Source: Corythucha ciliata
Taxonomy: Eukaryota > Arthropoda > Insecta > Hemiptera > Tingidae
Direction of reading: 5' to 3'
Assembly (NCBI GenBank): GCA_038030265.1
Contig: CM075939.1
Span: 15,481,253-15,545,252, forward strand
Length of the DNA: 64,000 bases
Part shown: one piece after another, positions 23,540 to 36,600 of the stretch
How positions within the stretch are numbered: position 1 is the stretch's first letter
Layout of the letters: each line of letters starts with the position of its first letter
The notes under the pieces: generated by a model
Databases searched by the model: none
Told to the model about the DNA's origin: nothing
Seen by the model: only the letters and a program-made list of their open reading frames with translations
Made by a program: the position numbers and the translations under genes

Positions 23540-26500
23540 CTACTTTTCGGGTTTATTCACCTTGGCGTACAAATCGGAAAGGGACCCTACTCTCTGTTCT
23601 GATCTATTGCATACCACTTCGTAGTCTGGAAGTTCGGGGCTTGGATTGTTGAGCTGTAGAGAAAATTGAGAATTTGTTAAAATCTGTTGAGGTGAAGGGG
23701 TACATCAGTAAAACCCACCCTTTCGTAAGGAGGCTCCCTTTCTCCTAAATCTGAGCCAACTCGCTCGTAGTTAGGGTCGGCTAGGGAACCGAATGGACTG
23801 TCCTCGTAGACTCCAGGGTCCTCGTTTTCTAGGCGCTGACGACTGTCCCGACGAAGAGCCACCACCGCCGTTGAATAAGGATAGCCGTGTCCGCCGGCTG
23901 AGGGGCGGGACAGGCTGGCGTAGTCCGGCTCGGTTCCACATGTCAATTCCTCGTAGTTTGGATCCATCGCGGAGGACGAGTGACGGCTGAGTGTTGTCGT
24001 CGACGTCATCACAACGCCGCCCCCCGTCTGACTGGCGATGCTGTTCGAACGACTGCTGCTCGCGACGCTGCCGCTGCGCGTGGTCGAGCTTAAGGATGGA
24101 GCGGAGCTGGTGTGGTTGACGATTGAGCTGGAGGTGCTCACCGTCTCGTAGCCTGGAAGGCTGGACGGGTCGTCATCCACATCCTGTTTGAAAAAAACAA
24201 CATTAAATGTCTCATCGAACAACAAAATATTGAAGAAAAAAAATTCTAATAAACGGAATTGACCCATTTCAAACTACATTTTGTACCAAAAAGCATCTAC
24301 TCACACCAAATCAACAAATCAACTCTTCTATAACGTATGCAAAATTAATAATTCTCACCTATGGCAGGTTTCTTGTTCGGAGCGCAAAAATAACCACGAA
24401 TTGCATTAAAATAGTTGAAAATGTAAGTGGAAGAATACTAAAAATAATGTCAAGTTCATACCTGTGCGCGAAGAACCGGCGGGCCATTATCTGTCGGCTC
24501 AGGGCTGGTAGGAGTACGTCCCTTTTTAATGACTTTAGCGTACATGTCATCTAGCGTTGGAAGTGGGACCTGAGGCAGAGGCGAATTGGCCGCGCGTCGC
24601 TCACGCCTGGGTGAATCTGACGAACTACATGTCGACACTGAGTCTGTTAACAAATAACTAGGTTATCATGAAGAAATTGAATAAAAAAAGATGTAAGAAT
24701 ATAGAGAGAAGATGGCACCAAATCTAACATCGAACAATATGAAATAGGTACCTTCATTTACGAGAAAAGGGGTGCTCTGGAATTTAAAGCAATATTTACT
24801 TACTTAAGGGTGTAAAAAATGAGGGACTTAGCCTACAATTGAACCTCTATTCTGTACCTTGATGGTGAAGCACGAGAGACAAATTCGGGGGATGCCGTGA
24901 CGGAGGTGGTGGACTATCGGTCGCCGAAGACACAGATACCGCCCCAGCTGACGGTAACGGAGCTATTTGTGCGTACGTTTCACTCCCGCTCGTATATTCG
25001 CCACCACCGCAGTTCACACCATCCAGCCCGCGATTATTTGCCTCCATAGATAGACTCATGTGACGCTCTTCAATCGCCGCGTACATTTCATCCGAGTCAT
25101 CGGACACTGTGGCATAGTGAGGGTCCGAGCTGGCGATTCCACTGCCGCTGTCACAGCCGTTTCGATTTCCGTTGGTTGAGTCGTCGACACCACCGCTGCG
25201 ACGCCTACGATCGGCGAGTATGCGAGAAAGGGGCTCGCGAACGCTGATTGAAGTGTAACCCTCTGTAATAAAACAATGATAGCAAGGGATGACTCAGTGG
25301 TCACCACAAATAGAGCCAGACGTGGACACTATGTGGAATAGAAGGGCCACCAACACCCCTTAAAATGGCCAAAAATGAGCTGTTCGTGAGGTTATTGACT
25401 TCTGCCGATTTTCTCAACTCGCGTTCATCAGAGCTCTCCCTTTGGACTCAATGGGAATCGATAGCCCTGCCGCGGAAAATGCGGTCAAAAACGTTAGCAT
25501 AACAGTGGTAGTGAGAATTTGCTCCCTAAACTCATCAAACAGACCACCAGGCTATATTCACACCCTAAAAATGTTAGAAATGTACCTGCGCACCCTAAAA
25601 ACAAACAAACAGCCAATATGGGCCCCAAATGGTCCAATTAGTACTTTAAGCTCGAAAAATGACCAAACCGACCATTGAAACGTCGATACTAAACGTTAAC
25701 GCCTTGAAAATGGCTAAACTGACAATACACGCCCTAAAACCATCCTAACATGGTCGTTTCCGCCCTAAAATGGCAAACTGATTATCTGCACCCTAGAAAT
25801 GGCTTAACGGACTATTCTACGCTTTGCTCGACTAAAAATGTCTGAACCGACCATTTTCGGCTTTAAATTAGTTAAAATGGATACTCTCGCCGTAAAAACG
25901 ACTAAACGTGCCATGCGAACATAAAATGGCAAAACTATCAATTTGCGCCCCCGAAATGGCCAAAATTGCAAATTACGCTAAAAAATGAAAAACTGACCAT
26001 TTGGACCCAAGAAACAGCTTGATGGACTATTCATGCCCTAAAAAGTGGCGAATAAATCGACATTATTGCGTATTATAAATGGTAAAACTGACTCTATTTA
26101 TCAAAAAAATTGTAAAACGATTCGCGCCCTAAAATTGGCTAAGCTGACCTTTCAAACCCTAAAGTTGACTAAACTGGACGAATCGTTCCCTGAAAATAGT
26201 CAAACTGAATATACGTATTAAAAATGACCGTTCTGAAAATTTGCACACTAAAAAAATAGCCAAACTGCCAATTAGCAATTAGCTAGTGAAACTGGCGATG
26301 CGAGCAAACAATGGTCAAACCGACAATTCGGCCTCGAAAAATGCCAAAATTAACCATCAGCGCCATGAAAATGGCTGTACTGAATGATTCGGGCAAACTA
26401 AACTGGCTGTTCATCCCTTTAAGAAAAGGCAAACCCATAATTCGAGTAGGGTTGACGAACTATTAGCGCCTGAAAATGGCAAAAATTACTCTTTGCGCCC

Positions 26501-27563
26501 TAAAATTGGCTAATGAACTGACGATGCGCGCCTTGAACATTAATTTATAACTGATAAATGCGCACCCATCAATGGCAAAATCGCGCTCATGAAATTGCCA
26601 AATTGGCCATTCAAACTGAGGAATTCACGTCCTAAAAATGTCAAACTGACAACGCAATTTCATTTCGGGCCTTTGCCTCGTTTTGGGCACGCGTCAGCGT
26701 CTTTTTTCTTCTAGTGTGAAAGGGGCCTTAAAATTAAATTAATTAATTAAAAAAAAAAACAGAAAAAAAAAACGAAAATTTGGGCCCACCCGCAGCTAAA
26801 ATACGGTGATTCGGGACTACAATTCGGCAATACGAATTCACGGATAAAACTAAAAACAAAAAAAACACTAATTCGCGGATCAAATTGAAAAAAACACCAA
26901 TTCGCGGATAAAATTAAGGAATAGGTCTCAATCATAGCTAAAATTGAAAAATCGGAAATTCTCCGTTTCCGGGGGCAACTTCTCGGCTAAAAACGAGATA
27001 AAACGCTAATTCACGGCTAAGGAAGAAAAAGCGATCATTTACAGTCGAAATTGAGAAAATTCGTGGTTTCCAACGGCAACTTCGAGTGAAATTAGGTGCT
27101 AATTCATGGCTAAACCGAAATAAATTGCTACCTCGTGGCTAAAGTCGAGATAAGCTTATATTGTCGACAAAAATGTGTGAAAAGCGCTAATAATTGAGAA
27201 AAATCACTTATTCCGTCGGTAGGGGAAAAAAATCATAGCTAAAATTGAGAAAAAGCCAATTCGCGGATGAATTTGAGAAAGCCGCTAATTGCGAATGAAT
27301 TTGGGGGGAAAACGCTAAAAGTGAAAAAATCGCCAGATCACGGCAGCGGCGTATCTAGCTTTGATCTAAGGGTGGGCAACTTCACGTGGGAAACAATTCA
27401 GATTCATTCGAATGCCAACTGTAGGCTTGTTTAAATAAATAAATAGTTTTTCTTAGTTTTGTGAGTCAGACCTGCAAAAATGGGTTTTTAGTGCGCACAG
27501 TTTGCAAAATTGATCTCTTTTAATCACGCCACCCCGTGAAATTGGTTGATCAGCTACATGGGC

Positions 27564-27602
<39 letters not shown>

Positions 27603-30600
27603 CAGTGTGCTAAATCCGGGAAAGAAATTTCTAGTGAGGCAGACCCATGAAAAGGTGTTTTTGGCGTGAAAAATCAACGGAATTTGTTTTTAGACAGCAA
27701 AATCCGAGAATCCGAAAAATTGGTTTCATCATGAGCCAACCCCAATTAAGGATCCCCGCAAAATCGGTGGTGACCCTGGATGATTTGTAGTTTTTGATGG
27801 TAGTATTATCAAGATTTGGGCAGCGGCTTCAATTTAGAGTCTAGTGGAGGGCAACTACCCACCTCTGGCTACGCTCATGGTTGACGGTTAAAGTGAGAAA
27901 AGGTGTGGCCAGGTAAGTGACCGAATTTTAAATCGATATTTCTCAAAAATGGCTTTAAATACCTAACTCTTTACCCGAAGTACGTTTGAAAACTACCCAA
28001 CTTGAAACCACGTGGACCCCGCGTGGGAAAGAAAGTGTGACCCCACTGCCTACAGAGGTGGCCCAATTTTATACCGGGCCCGAGGTCCCGACTTTAGTAA
28101 AGACGGCCCTGGATGGTGGGGGGGGGGCAGGCTTGCCCCTGGTTTCAGCCCATAATTAACCATTGCAAACTTCCAATTTCACGGATATTTAGCACCGAAA
28201 CTTGCAATTTTGCTTAAATTAAGACCCAAAACTTACATTTTCACATAAAAAAGAATCGAAACTTCCTAATTCATGTGTAATCCCCAGGGACTGTGAAGTA
28301 GCGCATTTTCTTAATTTTGTTCGCGAATTAGCGATTTTCAATACTATATCAGCGAATTGGTTGACTTTTAGCGATGAATTGGCGTTTTTTTTCTTAATTT
28401 TAGCCGCGGGCACGACCCAAGGACAAGACGTTTTGCACAATCTCAGTCGCGAAATAGAACGTTTTTTCTCTACCTCGAATTAGCGTTTTCTTTATTTTTT
28501 TAGTAGTTTTTTGAGCAAAATTTCAAGATTATTTTGTATTTTTAAGGGAAAAATGTTCAGCTTCAACGCTAATCAGCCACTCAGCAGGTTCTGGTGGTGT
28601 AGCTGGTTTCGAACAAAGACGATTTTAAGAATTGTGGGTAGCTGCCTAACCTCATCCTCTGACTACGCCTTTGCTCAGATTTGTCCTTATCTCCCAAACG
28701 TACTAATCACTTCTAGATGCAACTTCTTTCGGGGTCCAAACTGAAAATACGCCTGCCATCTACAAAACTCGGTTTTTGGGCTACACCCTTGCGGTGGAGC
28801 CTATTTGCACCGTGGTGCTAAAGACTGATAATTTTTGTGATCAGCCCGCGCCGTAGTGGGTGGGTGGGGTGAGGGCCAAGTGATAGCCGGATCGAATTCC
28901 TCTTAAAAGTTGTTTTTTTCTCACTATTAATCAAGTTTGCTTGCACACCATGGGCGTTGCCACTTAAGGGGAGGAAAGTAGGTAGACTCAATTTAAACCG
29001 TCACAACCTTCACTTTCATCCACAATACCCTCTGTACGGCATTCTAGACGGGTCAAAGCAGAGTCCAAAGTTAATTTCCTTCATTATTTCCAGAAGAACA
29101 CCATTAACACAATGTATCCAAGGAATTCGTCTTGAGAGAGGGAACACCTTTCTTGTGATGGGTGATTCACGAGCTATTGAACTGCGACGGCAAACCAGTA
29201 AATTCTAATTTTGTTTAGCTACTCGAACGGTACCTGTATTTTGGCTTTAGCACTTTTTAAATTGTTGTTCTGTTAGCCTGTCATCAGTGCAAGCAAACAA
29301 AATGAGTCATGGGATTTAATCTAATCTCCGGCCGTTAATTCCGCGGAGTTTGTTTTTTTCTGTAATGAATAATGTTCAAGAACGACCGCGTGATGAATTT
29401 GGAGGGGTTTTAGCTCACAATTTTAGCCTATGTAACAGAAAGCAGGTAGTAAATCGTGTTATAGCCCACACAATTTTACGGTTTCAGGAAACTGTATAAA
29501 CGAGAAACTTCCTTCTTAAAAAAAAAAAAAAAAAATGTTTATAATATTTTCACTGCACCAAAATAGTAAGTTATACACTATGGGCAGTCTCGTCAATAAG
29601 CTCTCTAAAGAGGGGCTCCGTCCTAGTTATTACGGTCAATTTAAAAGTAAGTAAGATGAGATCATGAATATTCATAGGCGAGTGTCGTTCTAAGAAAGAA
29701 CATTCCACGGAAGCCTCGCGGGAATTTGTTTTATTCATCGCACGGACGTATTTGATGATGTAAAAATAGTTTTAATTGAGAAATAACTTCATGGAGGATG
29801 GAACTAACTGAATTATTCCATGCTGAATGGAGCGAAAAACACGATATCTCATTTAAGTAAGTATAGGCCAATTTGTTTGAAAAAGAAAGCAGTAAAAAGA
29901 AACTTACTTGATGAGTCAGCCGAGTCACCACTGAAATGTAATTGTTGCTGGGACGCTACAATAGGTGGAGTCATATAGGGAAGGTCTTGATTGGCAGGAA
30001 CACTTCCTGCAATGGCGGAGGCAGCGGGGATCTCTTCGGGGATGTGATCAGGCGACGATCCGCCGGGAGATGACCTTTTGGGACTTCCTTCGGAGTCAGC
30101 GTCGTGGCCAGCCCGCGGGCTAAATAATGAATTTACGCGAATTAAGAATGCGAAAAAAGTGTGAAAGAAATGTAAAATGGTACCTTGCGAGAGGTAAGTC
30201 CGATACAGTGTCATGTGATGTACTAGGCCCAGGAGCTCCATTGAGGCCAACTTGAGCGTACGGGTGTTCATCTTATTCGAAATATTTTTTTTTACAACGA
30301 ATTTTTGAAGGCTTTCATAGAATATTTTACTACATACTTTGCTTGAGCTGGTCGTACGGATGTTCACCCTTCAATCGAGCATACGGGGATAGGCTGTCAT
30401 CAGTTTGACTTGGTGTGTAATTACTTTCAACCGTTAACCCGCTGACCAGTGGGCGTTTCTTTCTTCCAGCATCTATTGAGGGGGGGGGGGGTAATTTAAT
30501 TGGGGTACTCGGGGTCATGTTGTTTTTTTTCGGAAAAAGAGGAAAAGGGTGGAATTTACCCTCCACAGTAGCGTACAAATCCGAATTGGTATCGACGTTA

Positions 30601-33600
30601 ATTTCAGCCGGGCCCCAGAGTTTTTCAGCAGCCTCTCCCGAATCGACAGGAAGATCTGGTAAACTTCTGGTGGCTGTGGCCACAGCGTTGTTTCCTCTAG
30701 GATAAATGATACACGTTTTATTGTTTGAAAAATAGTATTATTATTGAATAAAGCTGGAAATAATAAAAAAACGAAATAATCATGCAGCATGCGTCAGACT
30801 AAATCATTACAAAAAAAAAGCGAAGAGGAGCAATTGACACAAAAAAAAAACCTTTTGCTGCAGTTATTCGATTCACCGGCCAACTCTTCTGCCAACTGAT
30901 GATGCCCCGAATTCGATGAATTCCACTGGGCATTAGAAGTCGCGACGGAGCTAAAGTTGACATTTTCGTCGGGGTTTGTAATTTTCACTAGGCCATCTAG
31001 GCCTAACAATTCGTTCCTGAGAGGAAAGGGGAGGAAAGAGGAATTAAGGAGGTTGTCAAACACAGAAAGCAGAAACACAAAAAGAGGCTAAGCGTTTCAA
31101 AGAAAGACAAAACAGTCTACATGCAAAAAAAAATGTATAGAAAGATTCTCGTTGAATTCTGTCCAAATAGCAGGGCCATGCCATAGCACCCCCCACCCCA
31201 ACATAGAGTCGCGGTCACTTTCGCAAAACACGTTATTAACAGCGCCTGCCACACCAAATTTAGAAGGGGGGGGGGTGATCACCTTCTCACATTTTAGGGT
31301 AATTTTGTTAACGATACAGGGGGTGGCCCAGACGTGATAAATGAGTGCGTAGGACCGCGAAATACGACCGGTTGAAGCCCAACAAGCAACCAAGTCAGCA
31401 CTCCACCCTTCGAAGTGTGGTGGACCAGCACCCCTTAGAGTGCAAATATATAAGCGTTTCGTGATGTCATTGGTTGATACACCAGTGCACCCACTTTCCA
31501 ACATAACGCAACTGAGCGGTGGGCACCCCTTAAATTGGACAAGGCGTCGTCGTCGTTTTGGCATGTTTTTTCTGCCCTCTCAACGGTCTATTGGTCGCTT
31601 GGATCGGGACTCTTTCTCGCGGACTTCCTTTTTGCGAAAATTATTTGCACATCCAGAAAAGGTACCAAAGAGGTCAATAAGTGAGGATGGGTCGGGGTTG
31701 AACGAGTGCGTCTAGTTTTCAGGTTCGTTATGTTAAAAACTCTCCAGAACTCTGTTCTGGTCGAGAACACAACAGGAGTCGTCTAAGCCCCCCCCCCCCG
31801 CTAACTGGAATTGAGTTCAAAACAAAAATTAATAAACTGACGATTCATGTCCTGAAAAAGCTTGACCTGTGGATTCGAGCCCTGAAAACGGCAAATAGCG
31901 CTTAAAAAATGACGATTCGAGCCTTTGAAATGGTCAAACTGACAATTTGTACCCTCTAAGAATTTCCAAACTGGCAATTCCCACCCTAAAAGAGCAATTT
32001 GGCTGTACCCGTCCTAAAAAAGGGTTAAGCTGACCATTCGCGGTTAAACATTCACGCGTTAAAAATGTCAAAATTGACTACTTGCTTCCAAAAAATTGTA
32101 AACAAAAGACGATTCGCGCCCTGAAAAAGGCAGAGCTAGCCGTTCGAACCGTAAAATGGACTAAACTGACAATTCGCCTCCTGAAAATTGTCAAGCTGAC
32201 TATTCAAGCTGGGCCCAAAAAAGTAGCGACTGAATTTTTGAATTATCAAAACCCACAAAATTGGCTTTGCAGCCGCCAGAACCGCCAACTTGGGATTCGG
32301 AAAAAGCCAAAACATATAAAATTGGTTTATTGGAGGCGAACACCATAAATATCCATTCAAAAAAGACAAATTGTTCGGAGCTAAGTGATGCAATCCCATG
32401 AACGGGAGTTTCTGAAATCTGACAAATTGGGGTTTTAAAGGCTAAAATCAAATAAAATTTGTTTTATGAATACGTCAACCCCCCCACCACTGAATTTTAC
32501 GACGCGAGAAACCTCACGAAATTGGGTTTTGAAGGAAATCACGAAATTATCATTTCAAACCCCCCTCTTTATAAATAACCCTCGGCTACAATTCAGCCGC
32601 AGTTCACTGACCAAGGGGCGAGGGGGGCAGTCGACCCTGGCCACAATTGAGTGAGGGGGCGGGGCGAAAAGCTCAAAGATGAAAAGTATGGTTTTAAAGC
32701 GTTGATTAGCGGCAAATATTGAGAACAAGCGCGCTTTTGATTTTTGAAAAATATACCAATTCGAGATATCTGAAGGCAACTTCACGGACAAAACAGAGAA
32801 AATTGAGAAGGCGTTCTAATATGCTAATCTTGGAGCAAGTACATACGTGGAAAACGTTGGGGAAAGGCACTGATTCATAGAAAAGGAAACGAAAAAAAAT
32901 CACTAATTTGAGGCTAAAAATGGATAAAAGCGCTAATATGCGACGATAATTCAGAAAAAGCGCTAATTTGCAGCTATAAAATTCAGAAAAAACAGCAGCC
33001 CATCAATCAGGAGGCCCAACTATTATTTTTAAAAACGCCAGCTCATGGTTTCTCGAGGCAACGTCGGGACTGAAAATTGAGAAAAAGCGCTTATACACAT
33101 AGATAAAAGTAAAGATGTCGCTAATTCACGGCGGAGAAAATCACCTAATTCGCGGCAAAAACTGAAAAAATCTGTTAAGTCCCACCTAAAATTCAAGTAA
33201 AACGCTCATTCGCAACTTAAATGGAGAAAGACGCCAGCTCACGGATCAACTTGAGAAATACGCTAATTCACGGCTAAAGTTAAAAAGTAATCCACCGCTA
33301 AAATTAAGAAGAAGAAAAAAAAAATCCGCTGATAAAATTGAAGAATACGAATAATGCCAATTAACGGAAAAAGTAAAGAAAAAGCGCTTATGTGATGCGA
33401 AAATTGAGGTAAACGCTAATTCATGGATACAAAAGATAAAACCATAAAACCCTTATTCACGGCTAAAAATGAGACAAACTGACGATTCCTGCCTAAAATT
33501 TAAGTAAAACTCTCATTCGCAGCTAAAATGGTGACAAATCTCTAAAAAGTGGCAAATGTTGGCAAAAAACGCTTTTTTTATCAGCTAAAATAGAGTGAGA

Positions 33601-36600
33601 CACTAATTCACGGATTTAGGCTAATTCACTAATTCAGGCTAAAAAAAAGCGCTAACGAAAGCTAAAAATGAGAAATACGCCAATTCACGGATTTTTTGAA
33701 AATCCTTCAGTTCGGAGCTGAAGTTGAGAAAAAGCGGTGATTCGCGGGTGACATTAAGGAATAAATCACAGCTAAAATCCAGAAATAAGATGAAAAAAAG
33801 TCGCAAGGTAAATCACGGATCAATTTGAGAAAATCCGCTAAAAGAAACGCGGCAACTTGCGACTAAAACTGAGAAATCCGCTAATTCCCCATCTAAAATG
33901 TAAATAAAGAGCTCATTCGCTGCTAAAAGTGAGAAAATTCGCGTCAAAAGTGGATCAGAAGAAGCGCTCATTCGAGGCTGAAACGGAGAAAATCGATAAA
34001 TAGCGGATAAATTTGATAAAATCAGCTAATTCGGCTAAAATCGAGGAAACGCCAATTTGCGGTTCCAGTAGAGGCAACTTTGTGGTTAAAACTAAAAACG
34101 CTGCCAATCTTACACATGGGTTTAGTATTCATTAAAATAGCCAAATCCAGCTTGAAATTACATGAAAACCGTCACCCCACACCCTTATGATCTCAAAACC
34201 TTTGAAAATCCCCATTTTGGACCCGCTTTCGGCCCGTAAAAACCCAGGGAGTTAGTTGATAAAACTGATCAGGTGTTAGGACCAACTAGATCCCAAACGG
34301 AGTTTATGTGCGAAAGAACGAGTTTTTTCGAGCAATCCTAGGGCAAGATATGGCCCGGACTGCGGACTGACATTGCAGAAATGGAATCTAGACGTTCACA
34401 GAAAAAGTTTTAGGGTGGGTTGTAAAAATTGTTTCCTGACCGAAAACATGGGTGTATTATTCAAAATGAATAATAAACCAAAAAATAAAGTTTAAATCAG
34501 ATTCATGGGAAGGCAAAATCTTAGATCCGCCACTGTTGGTAAATGAAACCTGCAAGAAACGAGCGGGAGAAAACTTCGTTCCCTTAATAGGAAAGCGGCT
34601 CTGCGGAATGGTTTTTGGTCCAAATTGCTTGTCTGGATTGCCAGTCCCAACCTTGTCAATTGTGGGGATTCATGCGCCAATGAAATGAAATTGTCACGAA
34701 GGAGAAAACCCCACTGACTCAAGAACGTAGCAGCTGCCCACCCTTCTTCAATTCGTCTTTGTTCGAAACCAGTTAAAATCGGAAACCGCCAGTTTGTCCC
34801 TTCATACTGGCTGATTTGCATTGAAGCTGAACATTTTACCCTTAAAAAAAACAAAATGATCTTTAAATTTCGCTCGGAAAACTGATTTTTTCAAAGTGAA
34901 AATGACCCGTTTTCACAAATTCGCTTCACAGCTAAAATTGAAAACCCCCAAATTCCCGGTAAAAATTGAGAAAACGCTAGTTAGCAGTTCCTGGAGGCAA
35001 ATTTTGGGACTATTAAGAGAAAATGGATGATTCTCGTCTTAATTTACGCGAAACTGCAAGTTTTTGGACTATATTTGTCCGCAAAATAGCAATTTTCTGG
35101 GCCTTTGTGGGCACGGACGCTGGTCCAACTGGCTGTGACTAGGCATGACGAATAGCCATGTAATTGTAGCATTTAGAGTTGAGTATTTGTGTGTGCGCAA
35201 GTTTAAGTGAAATAAAAAGTTTCCTTGTTGAATATTCGGGAAGTTGCAACCTTCCGGTCTTAACTTACGTAAAATTGCAATTTCCCGGTCTTTATTTTCC
35301 AAAAATTTGAGTTTCGGGGCAAAGTATTCGCAAAATTGCTAGTTTCTGGTCATTATTTTAGCGAATCGCAAGTTTCTGGCTTCCTTTTAGTGATTGTGGA
35401 ATTTGGTTTAGCCACCCAGTACAGCGCTCAAAGTCCGAAGTTAGCCGCAAAATGCCAACATTTGGGAACTAAATATCCGCGAAAATTGGAAGTTTCCTGG
35501 TTGAATATTCGGGAAATAGCAATTTTCTTTGCAACACGCGGCTCCGTCCAAATTTTTTGCCTAACACACCATCCACCGACACGGAGGGTGTAAGTGGGCG
35601 ATTTTATGGTCCACTTTTACCAGCCCCAGTCAAAAACGCCTTCATAACTCGTCGGCGCCACCAAAAATGGCTCCTTTTGTGCCTTGCCATTGGGGATTTT
35701 TTTGCATGTGGTCCCCTCACGCAATTAGCCAAAGATAGTGATTTTCTGCGAGTAAGTTAACGGGCTAGTCTACGCCTGAAATTTAGAAAAAAAACGCTAA
35801 CTCCCAGTTTCTGTGCGTCTCTATAGGCGGCTAAAATTGAGAAGACCCGCTAATTTGTTGTTTTTGGTGCATTACGGCGGTTAAAACTTTTAAAAATGCT
35901 GATAATTCTAGAAAATGCGTCAATTCGTCGTTGCTGACAACTTCCAGGCCAAATTTGAGAAAAAACGCTCTTGTGTTCAGGCAAATCCACGACTTAAAAA
36001 GGAAAAGCGCTGATTCACGACTAAAATTAAGAAAAAGCAATAATTCGGAAGTTTGGCTTAGGGTAAGTGCCAAACCCCGCGAAACGATTGGATGGAAAAC
36101 AGCAGAATGGCTTTGAAAGAGATAAAGGCGTGAACATTGAATTTTGGAAGTGACAAAGTGAAATTGGTATTTTTTTTTTTTTTTTGAGGGTGCGGACTCG
36201 GATCTACCGAGCCCGCTGGCGCCTAAGCTCTTGTGGCCCTTACGCCATACCCTGTGACTCCATCAGCTGTGCACTTCACACCCGTACTACGCGGGCGTTT
36301 CGGTCGATGCGCAGTTTGTCATACGCACACCGCCGTGAACGCCCACACGAAGCCGAGTGAGCCGTGTCACAGCTCGCCGCAGCCTTATAGTGTAATGGGC
36401 AATAGCTGGATTCGAACCCAGGTCCGCTGGGTTACGAAGCGAGCATTGTATCCATTACACCATCGAGGCGCGCTGAAATTGGTATTTAGAAAGAGTCAAA
36501 CCGCGAAATTTGGTTTTCTGGAAGAATCAAACCCTCGATTTTGGTAATTTGGACAAGCAAAGTATGATAAGGGGCTCATATTCCGTCCGGGCTTGGAGAG

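Noticed and set aside
29849..30367. 172-codon minus-strand frame as one exon
   Set aside because: It runs through two real adaptor exons (30271-30184 and 30119-29908) and the intron between them. The exon-only reading keeps phase throughout.
36395..36473. Functional tRNA gene
   Set aside because: A and B boxes are present but the acceptor and anticodon stems do not pair; target duplications and an A tail show it is a SINE head.
36233..36547. 104-codon plus-strand frame, with a similar peptide on the minus strand at 60358-60795
   Set aside because: The similarity is real but is explained by the SINE body, which is non-coding Pol III-type sequence.
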